The notes below the pieces were generated by a model. It was not told the DNA's origin. It saw only the letters and a program-made list of their open reading frames with translations, and did not search any database. A stretch of 64,000 nt of DNA. Origin: Eretmocerus hayati (Eukaryota > Arthropoda > Insecta > Hymenoptera > Aphelinidae). The stretch lies in contig CM056744.1 in the NCBI GenBank assembly GCA_029851415.1, positions 60,349,172-60,413,171 on the forward strand, in the 5' to 3' direction. This document shows positions 1 through 12,637 of the stretch, one piece after another. How positions within the stretch are numbered: the stretch's first letter is position 1; each line of letters starts with the position of its first letter. Position numbers and translations under genes: made by a program.

Positions 1-1735
1 TTCTTTTATTGTAAAATAAACTTGGTGAGTATGAATTGCCTAGCACCTGTAGGAAATGTGATTTGATGCCGCAATTTTTTTTCCCAAAACACCTGTTTGT
101 ACATCGATTTATGTCGTGTCAAAACCACTCGAAGCAAAATTTCGCCTCCCGCAGGATATCCAAACATGATATTCCGACGTCAAATGATATTGTGGACGCG
201 GTGACATGGTCAGATTTGAGCAACCACATCACGACTCCGGGCTAGGCTAATCCTATCTCTGAGAGAACAGGTTTCTCGCTTCTAGCAAAAGATTCTGATG
301 TGGAAGTTTCAAACTTACTACAGGACAATATTGAGATGATCACCTTGCATCAGCAAACCATGTTTAGATCGTGTGCAAGGGAAGACATTGTTAAAGAAGA
401 TTTTAACACAGTAAAGATTATTGCAGAAACAGGTACTTTTTCTAAAAAAAAAATTACTGATATCAAACTGCACCCTTTACGGGTATCGGTAAATTTTTCC
501 TCTCGAGTACACAACGAAACGAGGGAGATGCGTCCTCAAAAGTTCAAATCTGTCTATTCTACACTGAGATTAAAATATTGCCGTCAGAACAATACAACTG
601 CCTTGTTACGTGGTATTGCCGTCAGACCAATACTGGATTGTCACCACAGCAAAATGATTTTGTTATTGCATGTGAATAACCTAAAAATCTTTCGATTATA
701 TTTGTCCCTTTACCGGCACCATTCCGTGCAAAAAAATTGGTAGCTTTTGTGGCAAAATAGCCGTAATGTGACTGTGAATCCATCAAGTATCAGAGAATTT
801 GAAATATAGGGACCACGATTATTCATTCTGGCAGTCATGCACTGCGCCAAACCGATCTGATGGATTGGGGTGATGACAAAATCGGTATTGCTCTCCTGGC
901 TATACCATTTTTTGATCGTACGGCAGAACGCAAGGCCGTACGACCAAACTTTTTCTCTCAGTGTAGTTCGCTCCATGATTATCTGAAAATTCATTGCATT
1001 TTGGATTTCCCCACCAAATACTAGGTATACTAATTAGCTTATTGAACTACCGGGATAGCTTTAAGCGGGTCAAACACGCACGTCAACATATTTACACAGG
1101 CACTTCTATAAAACACAACGTATTACCAAAATCCACATTTTTCCAAAATCGAACTCGTAGATTGAAAAGATGAATCCCGACTCATGGGCATACATTTCGG
1201 CTAGAATTCAGTTTTCATATTGAAAGAAATACAAGTAAATCATTGCTCGTTCCATGTACTGTTTTCAACCCAAAATGTCTGCCAGTGTTATGTGCGCTTT
1301 GTGACTCTCCAAAAGCATGGAACCAGAATTACTGAGATGATCGTTGTAATACTGGGTTAGTCACCCAGTGACTCGAGCGATGCAAGCACCGATGCTCGTC
1401 ATCGATGGGTGCATTCATTGCGTTTCCATATGGGTGGTTACGTTGTGATGCCTTGTAGGTCGTGAAGGAGTGTCGGGCCAAGCTGCTTCAGTCTCCAAGT
1501 GGACCCGGACCGGTCCTGGTGCTCACGCGGACTGATAAGCAGCTGATCGGTGGTATGTTACATCGTGGAGCTTCCTGGTCCTTGACTTGGTGATAAAAGG
1601 CGCCAGTAGTGTAACATGAATTTACTAGGTTTACCATGAAGAATCAACGAACAACGATCGCAGAAGCTCCACGATTATTCAGCTGAGGAGTAATTTTGAA
1701 TGCAAATTTCATTCACTCGTGTTCCCAGCACACGC
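1..1735. other. no gene recognised; degenerate dispersed repeat
   Basis: No convincing coding region is visible. The stretch around 1,100-1,680 resembles 9,345-9,640 and parts of 13,930-14,040: it shares a run reading cgtcatcgatgggtgca and a phrase about tgaagaatcaacgaacaac. It is therefore probably an old copy of a dispersed repeat and not unique sequence. The rest shows nothing I can name. Confidence 0.4.
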
Positions 1736-2156
1736 GCATCTTTCTACGTTCCTGGAACTGTGTTTTTGACGTCTGAGCCGATTTTCCGACCCTCGAGCAG
1801 TAGTAGACATGATTTGCCAAACTTTCGAGTTGATGCAGTCGATCGATTCCGATTTCAAGGTGCTTTGTTATGGAAATGAGGACTGCAGGATGTCATGCAG
1901 ATCCAATTATCCTATCTTTGCTTTCCTTTCTGGGATGACGAGCCGACCCTGCAGCAGTAGTAGACTGAGGTTCGAGTGCTCGATCAATCCTCGTCCGTAA
2001 CCCGATCGTATCCCAATTTTGTCACGATCATGCCCTGAAATCGTATGATATCACTCGATCCTTGGGAAATCGCAAGTTGGAACCAACAGCCACCAGAAAA
2101 TCTGTATCTGGTTCAAGAGCCGTACAACTCAACCCTCCAGCAGTAGTAGACATAAT

Positions 2157-3480
2157 TTCTCACATTTTCTAGTTGATGCAGTCTAATCGATGATTAGTAC
2201 TCGGTGCAGTCAAGGTCACGGCCATTCATAAGAATTTCAATCCCGGACCAAGAGCACTAGACATTCGTCATCGCATTAATCTATGCGGAAATTCAGGCTC
2301 CGAACCCGACTCCACCTGCGATTGATGAATTCATCGAGGATAATGTTTTCTCCACCTGGACTTTGTTCTCGGTTCTACTTCGTGGCAGCAATCAATAGGT
2401 GTCGAATACACCTGAACCCAAATCGCCGCATCATTCGCCAATCGATTCTCGCCAGGAGCGATCACTCTACGCAACACTCGCTAGAATATCTGGGGACATG
2501 GCCCTAACGATTGGTTCATCTGGTTTATGCGCCAATCACGACATTCATCTGCCTTTGGCACTTCCATCTCTTCGATTCCCGATTGGGTAGAGATAATTGA
2601 TATCTTTTCTTGCCTTTGTTTCCTATCAATTTTCAACAGCGATGGCAAGATCGGCTAGTCATCATCTCTCCAATACTCCCCTCATCGTTCACTGGGCTAC
2701 ACTGCAGGTTTGTTCTGCCTTCTCTTCCTCGTATTTCCTCATGTTGATTCCGTCGGTTAATCAATTTCCATTGGTCATTTCAATTTATCAACTACTGGAT
2801 GTCGTTGGAGTGAGTTCCTTACATTTGAACTTGGAATGATGATTGATTTCGCCGTTTTTTGTGCTAACTTCCCCGTCGCGATGAAATCCAGATTCCCATC
2901 TTAGTAATCAAATCTCATTCTTCATACCATACCTCAACAGATTCCTCGCTCGTTGTAGCAAACGTTCGAGTCATGTATGAAATTTCCAACTTCATATCGA
3001 GAGCGCTTTGTACTCTCTTTCTCGAGGATCCATGGCAGTATTTGGCCCAATCAGCTCCCACAGTTCGACGGATGATTCAATTCAAAACAATATCGACTAG
3101 CCTCTGTACTTTGTTATCTTATTCTACTGGAGATGACGGCCCTTAGGAGTTAGCGACATCTGAATCTGACCCGCGTCATCATACATCAATATGTTCATTC
3201 AATGAGCGATTTGCTCACTTGATATTCACAAGGATTCCTGAGGACATACCTCTAACGATTGATGGATCTGGCACGTTTCTGCGCGATATTGGACATTCAC
3301 CACTGAGAACTGTTCCACCACCGAGAATTTCTCTTAGATTTTGGTAACTCATGATTCTAACCCATTCCTATCTCCAAATATCTCTAGGTACTGGGGGATG
3401 GATTCAAATTCCTTTTTATTCGATATTGAATAAACTAATCCGAGATAACAAGCCAAGCCTGAAGCAGTGAGAGACCGAGG
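2157..3480 (+). repeat. satellite block B, copy 1 (with ~300-bp insertion)
   Basis: This roughly 1-kb block starts at agttgatgcagtctaatcgatg and ends near tactgggggatggattc. It is repeated at 4,035-5,030 and 5,455-6,470. Copy 1 alone carries about 300 extra bases (2,640-2,934) flanked by CAACAG at 2,634-2,639 and 2,935-2,940. Copies 2 and 3 read straight through this point, which suggests a small insertion with a target duplication. Confidence 0.65.
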
Positions 3481-4034
3481 TTCAAGTGTTAAAGCCGCCC
3501 TCGTCTGTACCCCGATCGTGTCCCAATTTTTTCATGCTTATTACGAGAAATCGTAGGATATCACTCAAAATTTTGGGAGATTGTGTGTTGGCACCCACAA
3601 ATGCCAGATAATCTGTAACTGGTCCGAGAGCCGAACAACCAACCCTCGAGCAGAAGTAGACATGATTTTCCAAATTTTCCAGTGGACGCAGTGTGAAAGA
3701 TATTGATTCCAACACGCTACATCACGAAAGTGAGAACTGGGGAGCAGGGATGCCATGCGAGGTCAATTATCCGATCTTTGCTTTTCTATTCGGGAACGAC
3801 GAGCCGACCCTGCAGCAGTAGTAGACCGATGGCCAAGTGTTTGAGCCATCCTCGTCTATATCTTGATCCGTATCCAATCTCCTCAGAGATCATGACGATA
3901 TCTATGATCATGAAGAGGAATCAAAGAACATCGCTCTAATTCTCGAGTAAACGTGAATTTGTACTCTCAGCCGCCAGAAAATTTGTAACTGGTCAGAGAG
4001 CCGAACAAACAAATCTCGAGCTTTACTAGACATG

Positions 4035-5030
4035 ATTTCTTAAATTTTCTAGTTGATACAGTGTTATCGATGATCAATACTCGGTGATGTCACGATTACG
4101 GTCATTCATAATAGTTTCTTTCCCGAGCCAAGAGCACAAGGACCCCCAACATCGCATGAATCTATGCAGAAATTCGGCCATCAAACCCGATTCCGCCTGC
4201 ATTATATGAATTTATTGAGGACGATATTTTCTCCACCTGCACTTTTCCTCAGTTTCACTCCGTGGCAGCAATCGATAGGTGTCGATGACACCTGGACCAG
4301 ATTCTCCGCATCATTCGTCAATCGAGTTTTGCCGGAAGCGATCAATTTACGAAATATGTGCTAGTATATCTGGGGACATAGCCCTAACGATTGGGGCATT
4401 TAGTTCATGCGCCAATCTCGACATCCATCTACCTTTGGCACTCCCATCTCCCCGATGGGATAAAGATAATCGATATCTCTTCTTGCCCTTGTCTCCTAGA
4501 AATTTTCAATATCCTTGCTCTTTGTAGCAAAGCTCTGAGTCATGAATGAAATTTCCAACCTCATACTGAGAGCGCTCCATACTCATTTTCCTAACAATTT
4601 CCGGCAGCTTTTGGCCCGGAACGCTCCCAGGAATCGACGTATGATTCAATTCAAGACAACATCGGCTTGCCCCTGTACTTTGTCTTGAAATTCTACTGGA
4701 GATGACGGTCGTTAGGAGTTAACGACATCTGATTCTGTTCCGCATCATCATGCATCAATATGTTCATCCAATGAGCGAATTTTTCAAGTGGCGTTCACCA
4801 GGATTTTTGAGGACATACCTTTAACCATTGGTTCATCTGGTTTCTGCGCAATATTCGACATTCATCTATTGAGAGCTGTTCCACCACCATGAATTTGTGT
4901 TTGAATTGGGTAACTCATGATTCTAAACTATCTCTGCCTGCGAATATTTCGGAGTACTGGGGGATGGATGCAAATTTCCTCCCATTTGATATCAATTTAC
5001 TGAATCGCGATGACGAACCGTCTCCGCAGC
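4035..5030 (+). repeat. satellite block B, copy 2
   Basis: This is a second copy of the block described for 2,157-3,480. It lacks the 300-bp insertion and is diverged by scattered substitutions. It shares the run about ctaacgattgg, tcatgcgccaatc and tttggcactcccatctcc with copy 3. Confidence 0.65.
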
Positions 5031-5454
5031 ACTATCAGCATGACCGAAGTCCTAGTGCTCGAGGGATCCTCGTCTGGACATGGATCTGCATCCAATATGA
5101 CGAGATCTATGATGCTGGAGAGGAATCGGCGAATGTGTCTCGAATTCTCAAGTAAAAGTGAATTGGTACTCCCAACCACCAGAAATCTGTAACTGGTTTC
5201 AGTGCCGAACTCCAAACTGCCGAGCAGTAGTAGACAAAAGTTTTATATTTTTCAAGCGCTCGAGCAATCCTTGTCTATACCTTGATACGTATCCAATCTC
5301 CTTCATGATCATGACGGGATCCATGATCATGGAGACTATTCGAAGAATATCGGTTAAATTCTTGAGAAACTGTGAGTTTGTACCCCAGCCGCGAGACAAT
5401 ATGTAATTGGTCAGAGACCTAAACAACGAACACTCGAGCAGTAGTAGACATAAT

Positions 5455-6470
5455 ATCTGAAATTTTCTAGTTGATGCAGTCTAATCGATGATTAGTACTC
5501 GGTGCAGTCAAGGTCACGGTCGTTCATAATAATTTCAATCTCGGACCAAGAGCACTAGACACTCGTCAACTCATGAATCCATGTGGGAATTCGGGCTCCG
5601 AACCCGACCCCACCTGCGATTGATGAATTCATCGAGGATAATGTTTTCTCCACCTGCACTTTGTTCTTAGTTCCACTCCGTGGCAGTAATCAATAGGTGT
5701 CAGAGACACCAGAACTCGATTCGCCGTGTCCTTCGTCAATCGATTCTCGCCGGGAGCGATCACTCTACGCAACACTTGCTACAATATCTGGGTACATAGC
5801 CCTAACGATTGGTTCATTTCGTTCATGCGCCAATCACGACATTCATCTGCCTTTGGCACTTCCATCTCCCCGATTCCCGATGGGATAGAGATAATCGATA
5901 TTTTCTTTTTGCTTTCGTCTCCTAACAATCTTCAACATTCTCGCTCGTTGTAGCAAAGCCCTGAGTCATGAATCAAATTTCCAACCTTAAACTGGAAGCG
6001 CTCCATACTAATTTTCCTAACAATTCACTGCAGCTTTTGGCCCGGATCGCTCCCTGGAATCAACGTATGATTCAATCCAAGACAACATCGGCTTGGCCCT
6101 GTACTTCATTTTCAAATTCTACTGGAGATGACGGTCGTTAGGAGTTAGCGACATCTGAATCTGTTCCGCATCATCATGCACCAATATGTTCATCCAATGA
6201 GCGAATTTTCCAAGTGGCGTTCACCAGGATTTTTGAGGACATACCTTCAACGATTGATTCATCTGGTTTCTGCACGATATTCGACATTCATCCATCGAGA
6301 GCTGTTCCACCACCATGAATTTCTTTTTAAATTAGGTAACTCATGGTTCTAACCCATCTCTGCCTGCGAATATTTCTAAGTACTGGGGGATGGATGCAAA
6401 TTTCCTCCCATTTGATATCAATTTACTGAATCGCGATGACTAACTGTCTCCGCAGCACTATCAGCAGGAC
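5455..6470 (+). repeat. satellite block B, copy 3
   Basis: This is the third copy, closest to copy 2 in its second half, where both contain cagcttttggcccgga and gatgacggtcgttagg. The spacing of the three copies (about 1.88 and 1.42 kb) differs because the number of cagtagtagac units between them differs. Confidence 0.65.
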
Positions 6471-7400
6471 CGAGGTCCAAGTGCTCGAGGAATCCACGTC
6501 CATACCTCGATCCGCACCCGATTCCATGTGTATAATCATGACGAGATCTATGATCAGGAAGAGGAATCGAAGAATATCGCTCAAATTATCGAGGAAAAGT
6601 GAATTTGTACTCCCAGCCGCAAGAGAATCTGTAACTGGTCAAAGAGCCGAACTATCAACCCTCGAGCAGTAGTAGACACGATTTTCTAATTTTCAAGTTG
6701 ATGCATTTTACACGATTCGCATTCCAAGGTGCTGTGTTATAGAAATGAGGACTGAAGGATGCCATGCAGGTCCAATTGCTTTCCTCCCTGGGATGACGAA
6801 CTGACTTTGCAGCAGTAGTAGACCGAGGTTCAAGTGCTCGAGCAATCCTCGTCCGTGACCCGATCGTATCCCAATTTTCTCATGATCATGACGATCAATC
6901 GTATGATATCACTTGATATCTTGGGTAATTGTGAATTGGAACCCACAGCCGTCACAAAATCGGTTTCTGGTCCGAGAGCCGTACAACCAACCTTCGAGTA
7001 GTAGTAGACATGACTTCTGAAATTTCCCGTAGACGCAGTGTATTCGATTTCGATTCCAACATGCTCTATCACGAAAATGATGACTGGGGGGGAGGGGGGT
7101 CATGTCATGCGAGTCCGGATATCCAATCTTTGCCTCTCCATTTGGGAATGACGAGCCGATCCTGCAGCAGTAGTAGACCGGGTCCAAGTGCTCGAGCAAT
7201 CCTCGTCTATATTTCGATCCGTATCCAATTACCTCTATGATCATGACGAGACCTATGATCATGAAGAGAAATCGAAGAACATCGCTCAAATTCTCGTGAA
7301 AGGGTGAGTTCGAACACCCAGCCGCCAGACAATCTGTAACTGTTTCCAGAGCCGAATATGCAACCCTCGAGCTGTAGTGGACCAATTCCTGGTGTTTGAC

Positions 7401-8670
7401 TTATGCGGACGTGGCAAATTATTTTTTCTGAAATTTCTTTCATATTCCCAGGTTCTGTAGATTGTGTACGTTGCTGGAGTGTTTTAACACGTCATAAGAG
7501 TTTCCAACTCTGAAAAAAGTACAACCGCGAGAAATTTGTGCAGATTCTGTACTCGTCTCATGTTTGAGTTTAATTTAATGCCTCTCCCATAGGCGTGGGC
7601 TCGGAAGGGTTTCTCTCAAAAACTGCCTGTACAGCCGAAATTGAAAATCAAGATAATTTGATGCAATTGAAGGTGGCCGGGACTACTCGGTATTCACGGA
7701 AGAAGGTCACCCTTTACGAATGATAGTTTTGAGAGAGAAGCCATGTCCCACCTATATCGTTGATCTTACACGGTGCATTGCACGCAATAAAAAATACAGG
7801 CATATGATTCTTCAGAGATTATTCCGATGATCTTTCGATTGTCCCCAGCAATATCCATTACTATTGTCTGTTAATTACAATAGTCGGATGCTTGAATGAT
7901 TGCTTTGAAGGAAAAATGCAGGCCTGGATAAATGGAGGGGCAGTTCTTGAGAGAAACCCTTACGAGCCCATGCCTCATGGCGAAGGCACTATATCGATAT
8001 TACTTACATATGGGGCGAGTTCAAATATATTTCTTGCAATTATACTTTGTTCAATGATGTGGCCTTTTCTGGCGCGTTACACACTTTAGCAACGTAAAAA
8101 ATCCCCGGAACCCGGGAGTTTGAAAAAAATTTCAGAAAAAAACTTCTTATCCTAACGGGACTGAAGTACGCACTTTTTACCCTTATTTTTGGGCGTAATG
8201 TGATTGATTCCCCACCCGGGTATCAAACTTTGGAGGGCCTTGACGGCCGCGTAGAAGGCCCGCAACGTGCTAGATTGTAGCTGAGCGACTCTAAAAAATT
8301 TTATGTACCTCGTACCGCAATCGCGGCTTTCCATGACTCGAGCTGCAAACAAGTTTGCAGCCTTCGTTATGGAAATTCTCCGAATGCGGCACTCGGGTAC
8401 ATAATCTACTGGTGCGGGTGTGCAAGAGAAGGGTACGATTTCGTGCACTCCACCGTTGTTTCACTAAGGGTTTTTGGTGAAATCGAGACAGCTGGGTTCC
8501 AGTTGCTCCGAATGCATCAAAATGAGTTTCGACGCGTTTGAACTTGACCAAATAGTTAATCTATACTAAGTTAGATGAAGCTAATAAGTCTGCATTTGGA
8601 AGCTGTTGCAACCACGAGTTAGGTTTACAGCATCAAAATTCTGTGCAAATTCTGTGCTTGTCTAACCGTC
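7401..8670. other. no feature recognised
   Basis: I see no gene, repeat boundary or RNA that I can support. Open frames at 7,892-8,089 and 8,152-8,551 are short and show no family resemblance. Confidence 0.4.
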
Positions 8671-8913
8671 TTGAAAGATGCGGGCATAGATGCTTCTCCT
8701 GGGAGTATTCGATCAGCTGTTGCATCTAGAGCTTGGTTAGACAATGTCCCTGTTCAAGACATTCTGGATCGTGGCAATTGGAAGAGCGTTGGAACTTTCA
8801 GGAATCATTATTGCAGAGAAATTGAATCTGCTACTCAAGAAGCATCAAGTTTGCTCTCAAGAAACTTCCAATGCGTTCGATGTTTATCATTAACAATCCC
8901 ATTTTGTTTTTAG
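8671..8913 (+). pseudogene. tyrosine recombinase C-terminal fragment (Crypton/DIRS-like)
   Basis: The open frame of about 80 codons reads like the last part of a tyrosine recombinase, the enzyme that cuts and rejoins DNA through a tyrosine-DNA link. Visible signature: an arginine in GSIRSAVASRA (residue 14), a conserved tryptophan in DRGNWKS (residue 37) and the presumed nucleophile tyrosine in FRNHY (residue 47), with spacing normal for the C-terminal half of the catalytic fold. The first catalytic arginine, the N-terminal DNA-binding domain and any partner genes are absent, and there is no credible start, so it is a dead fragment. Arthropod Crypton or DIRS/Ngaro elements are the likely source; I cannot tell which. 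The call rests on motif spacing only. Confidence 0.6.
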
Positions 8914-9039
8914 TTATTGATCTGTTCAAATAAAGTTGAAAATAAATTTACTAGAATTTTGAACTTACTTTAAATAATTCTATCACATAGCATTGAGTTG
9001 TTTTTTCACACAGTAGATAACAAACACGTCTCTCATAAA

Positions 9040-9128
9040 GGATGCTGTGTATCGGCCAAAGCATATAATATTCGTGTTTTGCATAATAACAAAACACTTG
9101 TTATATGCGGAGCCGATACACGGCATCC
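9040..9128. ncRNA. 89-nt near-perfect hairpin (miRNA-like or MITE remnant)
   Basis: The 5' arm starts ggatgctgtgtatcggc and the 3' arm ends gccgatacacggcatcc, with one mismatch. Inside, gcatataa pairs with ttatatgc and gtgttttg with caaaacac, around a short loop cataataa. That gives about 40 paired positions with small symmetric internal loops, the size and shape of a miRNA precursor. A tiny foldback transposon would look the same. No transcript evidence is available. Confidence 0.5.
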
Positions 9129-9239
9129 TAGTAAGTATCTTACTGTATGAGAAGTCTATAAAGTTAGGCATCCCTCACGAGATGACAGTCTACTTGAAAT
9201 TCATGTGAAAATCGATGAAAGAGGCCGAAAACTCTTAGA

Positions 9240-10180
9240 AGGGATCTATTTTGAAGTACTGGGGGATGGATTCAAATTTCTAGGTACTGGGGGATACATA
9301 CATTCTATTTTGAATATTGGACTCAATTATTTGACAGTTTTCTATTAATCGAGTTTCATGGATTCGGATGAAAATTCTAACTTGTAGGCGCAAAAATGGA
9401 GTCGGATTGGGTTTCTACGTTGAAAAATCCACAAAGTAACCATTGTCTGGTTCTTGCAATATTCCCAAGCCGAAATTTTGTTATTCATTATTGAGTGGAC
9501 ATTGTGACTCTCAAAATCATACAGCATCAACGGAGCTGAAATCGCGGGAATCATAGTTGTAGTACTCGGTGGATTGCCCATCGACTCGAACGATGCCAGC
9601 AGCGTAGTCCGTCATCGATGGGTGCACCGATCGCTTTAGCACAGTGACAGCCAACACCATTTAGAAACTGGCAAGACGTGACACGGTATTCCCCCGCAAG
9701 ATGCGCGAGAATGCACAAAAATCGATCAGAAAACTATTGAGGGGGTGGGTGGGAAAAGGGCGTAATTGCAAAACAGTCATTTTAAGAAAATCAATAAAAA
9801 CTCAATAAAAACCGCTACAGACATAATTGGACGAGTTGACCTGACTTATTTCGAAGAAAATAACATTCTCGGAATAGCTCAACCCAAGCCAGGGGATGAA
9901 ATTTGATTTCGGGGTCTATTCAGCAATTTCAAAAAATGCAATTACGGCCTTTTCCGGATACAGGGTCAAATTTTGGCCTTCCTTCCTCACAAAAAGTAGA
10001 ATTAAATCTCGTGATCGAGTCCAATCGTCTCCAAATTTTTTGAGAGTGTTTCTGGTCATGTTTTGGAAGATATCCGATTGTTCAGGGGTGGTTCGATTCA
10101 TGCTCCACGGTTCTATGGACACGAAAAGCTTCCATCAGCCGTGTGGAAATGACGAGGAATATTTTCACTAGGGGAGGGTA
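9240..10180 (+). repeat. diverged copy of the arm repeat carrying the AAAAGGGCGTAA motif
   Basis: From about 9,745 (gggaaaagggcgtaattgc, then aatcaataaaaactcaataaaaaccgc) to about 10,000 this matches 34,041-34,330 in the right arm and its inverse at 14,720-15,000 in the left arm, at clearly lower identity than the arms show to each other. It is a third, older copy of the same dispersed element. Two tactgggggat words at 9,257 and 9,286 tie the upstream edge to satellite block B. Confidence 0.6.
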
Positions 10181-10829
10181 AAAACACTCAATTTGGAGGT
10201 AAAACGACATGTTTTCATCATTATATTACGTGGAAAAGCGTTTCCAGGCTCTGGATAATTTTTATAAAATTTTCCCTCGGTAATGAGGCCCTTTTTCCAG
10301 ATCCGCCCTTACTTACGCCCTGTCACAGAGTGATTACGCCCTTTTGAATCTCTTCAGTCAGGTACTTGGGCCCTTTCGCTTTCTCTAAAGAGAAAGCTTT
10401 GTTTGCGGTCCAGCAAATTTTTGATCAATTTTTCCATTCAATCCAATATTTCCTTCAACAAAATTTCTCTTATCACAAAAATGCTTCAACCATTTACTTC
10501 CTCTCGCCAGAATCTAACTATTGTAAGTAACACTTTTTCTCCTAAAATCCCCCAAAACCCTCCAGTTACTCATCTCTCCGTCCCTTTGCCTGTGTCTGTG
10601 TGTGTGTATGTCTGTTGTCTTTTTTCCGCCACGCTTTCGCTCCTCCACTCCACTCTATCGATTTCTAAATTTCTACAAGTTGTAAAAAATCACTCAACGA
10701 TGAGACCAGTGATTTTGCTTCTCTACTTCCCCAATCGAAACTGATTTAGAGGTTTTCTTAGGTAACATCGCTAAAATTGTTCACTTTTATAGTAAAATAT
10801 CTTTTTCTAACTTAATCTCCCGGTGATTT
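10181..10829. other. AT-rich, no gene recognised
   Basis: The stretch contains two TTACGCCC words (10,309 and 10,334) and a short TG-rich run near 10,590-10,610. The open frame at 10,403-10,744 is low-complexity and shows no domain. Confidence 0.35.
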
Positions 10830-11690
10830 GGATTACCTAGACTATGATTTTGTAAGCTGAATCCATCGATTGGTTAATACCGAAATTCGATTTAATCTCC
10901 ATAAACCTACATTTTTTCAAAAAACGAACATTTTCAACAAAAACTCCATTTTGAGCATATTGAAACCAATTTTATCAAAATTCCGTTTCAACCAAGTTAC
11001 AGAATCTGCTAGGAAAACCTCAGTTTAGATAGCCCAAATCTCCCTAACTAGCTTCCTCAGATGAATAACTCAAAATATACAAAAATATTTTTTTCAATAT
11101 TCATACTTCCCTCGTATCTCCCCCACGAACTAGACCATTCAAATTTTGATAAACTAAGTCGATACTTCTCCATCATTCTAAATCGATTGGTTGATACCGG
11201 ATTTCTTGAAAATTCATCCTAATACAGTCAAAATGAAATTTATTTTCGAAAAATCCAAGAATTTTCAGGAGACTTCATTTTAATCATCTTCATACCAACA
11301 ATTTCAAAATTTCATCTCAACCAAACGATATATCTTGCGCAAAAAACCCTAGTATAGGTTATCTGAATTCCTCTGAAAGGGAATCTTGTAAAAATAACTC
11401 AAAACACGATGAAAAAATTTCTACTAAAATTTTTTTTTGCTCATATCTCCCTCTACAACTAATCTATCCACATTTTTATAAACAAGAGAGATGCTCTCCC
11501 AGCATTCTACATCAATTGGTTGAGACCGAATTCGATTCAACTACGTTTGAACCCGATTAAAATCCAACTTTTCTACCAAAAATCAAAACCTTTCCCTCTC
11601 CTTAGGGAACTCCACTTTCATAATCTATAAACCAACTGTATCAAAACTCCGCCTCAACCAAACGATTGTTTTCATGTGTTATATAGGTAT
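10830..11690 (+). repeat. three-copy tandem repeat, unit ~313-330 bp
   Basis: The phrase gattggtt(a/g)ataccg occurs at about 10,868 and 11,181, and the related caattggttgagaccg at 11,511. Each copy continues with similar AT-rich text including tcaaccaa(a/g) and ataactcaaaa. Identity between copies is moderate. No coding is visible. Confidence 0.6.
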
Positions 11691-11932
11691 GTGTATAATC
11701 TGAAGTGAGAATGAAATGGATTAGACCACAGGGAAAATGAAACTATTTTGTGGGAATTCCAATCATAATTTTGGAATTTGATCAGTCTTCCAAATTTATC
11801 ATTAGTTCGAGTGATCGTCTGAGACCATTTCGCTGAGAGAAAGCATTCTGCTAATCTCTTTCAGCAGCGTATTTCCAAATCCTCTTGGGCTGAGCAAAAA
11901 AGGAAGCCCTGCTTTTGGAATGATAACACAGC

Positions 11933-12052
11933 AGTTACGCCCTTTCAACATCTTATCATAGCAGTTACGCCCTTTCAACATTCTATCAGCGCACTTACGC
12001 CCTTCCATCGTGCAGATGAAGAGGCGGTATGGTGGTTACGCCCTTTTATCTG
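11933..12052 (+). repeat. cluster of TTACGCCCTTT words at ~30-bp spacing
   Basis: TTACGCCCTT begins at about 11,935, 11,965, 11,994 and 12,036. The first three are separated by about 30 bp with similar filler (caacatcttatcatagcag, then caacattctatcagcgcac). This is the most regular cluster of a motif that is otherwise irregularly spread over 9.7-15.0 and 34.0-37.8 kb. Confidence 0.7.
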
Positions 12053-12637
12053 CCAGACGGTTTTTGGGGTCTTACGAAAAACGGATTCCGGGGGGTGGTA
12101 CACCTTGGTATAGGGCTCAAAGAAGCAATGTCCGGAAAAAGGGCATAATGGCGATTACGCCTTTTTTCCGCCATTTCGCTTCTTGAGCCCTCTGAGGGGT
12201 GTTCTAACCACCCGTGAAACCCGTTTTGAAAAAAGTTTTTACGAACTTCGAGATCTTAAGAAGGGCGTAAACGTCATTACTAGGGCTGCCGCGAGACTCG
12301 AGACCAGCATCGGTCTCGGTACCGAGACTCTCGAAAACCGAGACCGATACCGGATCAGACTATCCGAGACCGAGACCGAGTCTGCCTCCCTTGGTATCGG
12401 TAGCGATACGAGGCTGCCTCGTTCGGTCTCGCGAGACTCTCGGTCTCGTCCATAAAAACCATCAATTTGGTGAGCCCGATGCATAGCTGGCATATCGAAA
12501 TGAAAATACATCGACCTCGTGGGATATTTGAGTTCATTTCATTTAACATGATTGAAATATTGTGTGAAAGCTATTAACATCGAAATATTTTACTGGAACT
12601 AACAAATCAATCAGAATAATGAGCGCAACTTCTTCAA

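Larger units (their letters stand above)
1736..7400 (+). repeat. degenerate higher-order satellite (cagtagtagac family)
   Basis: The core word gcagtagtagac recurs in two alternating contexts. One is ctcgag-cagtagtagacatgattt (near 1,797, 3,648, 5,438, 6,666, 6,997). The other is ctgcag-cagtagtagaccgagg (near 1,952, 3,813, 6,811, 7,168). Neighbouring cores lie about 150-200 bp apart, giving a two-part unit of roughly 330-360 bp. These units are interleaved with a longer block present three times. The same family, much better preserved, occurs in both arms of the giant palindrome (15.1-16.2, 19.5-19.9 and 22.7-22.9 kb; 31.7-33.9 kb). Translations through it are short and interrupted, so it is treated as non-coding. 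Confidence 0.75.

Noticed and set aside
11933..12052. CRISPR-like array of short repeats at 30-bp spacing
   Set aside because: Only three regular intervals, repeats of about 11 bp, similar filler between them and a eukaryotic mobile-element context; no cas genes.
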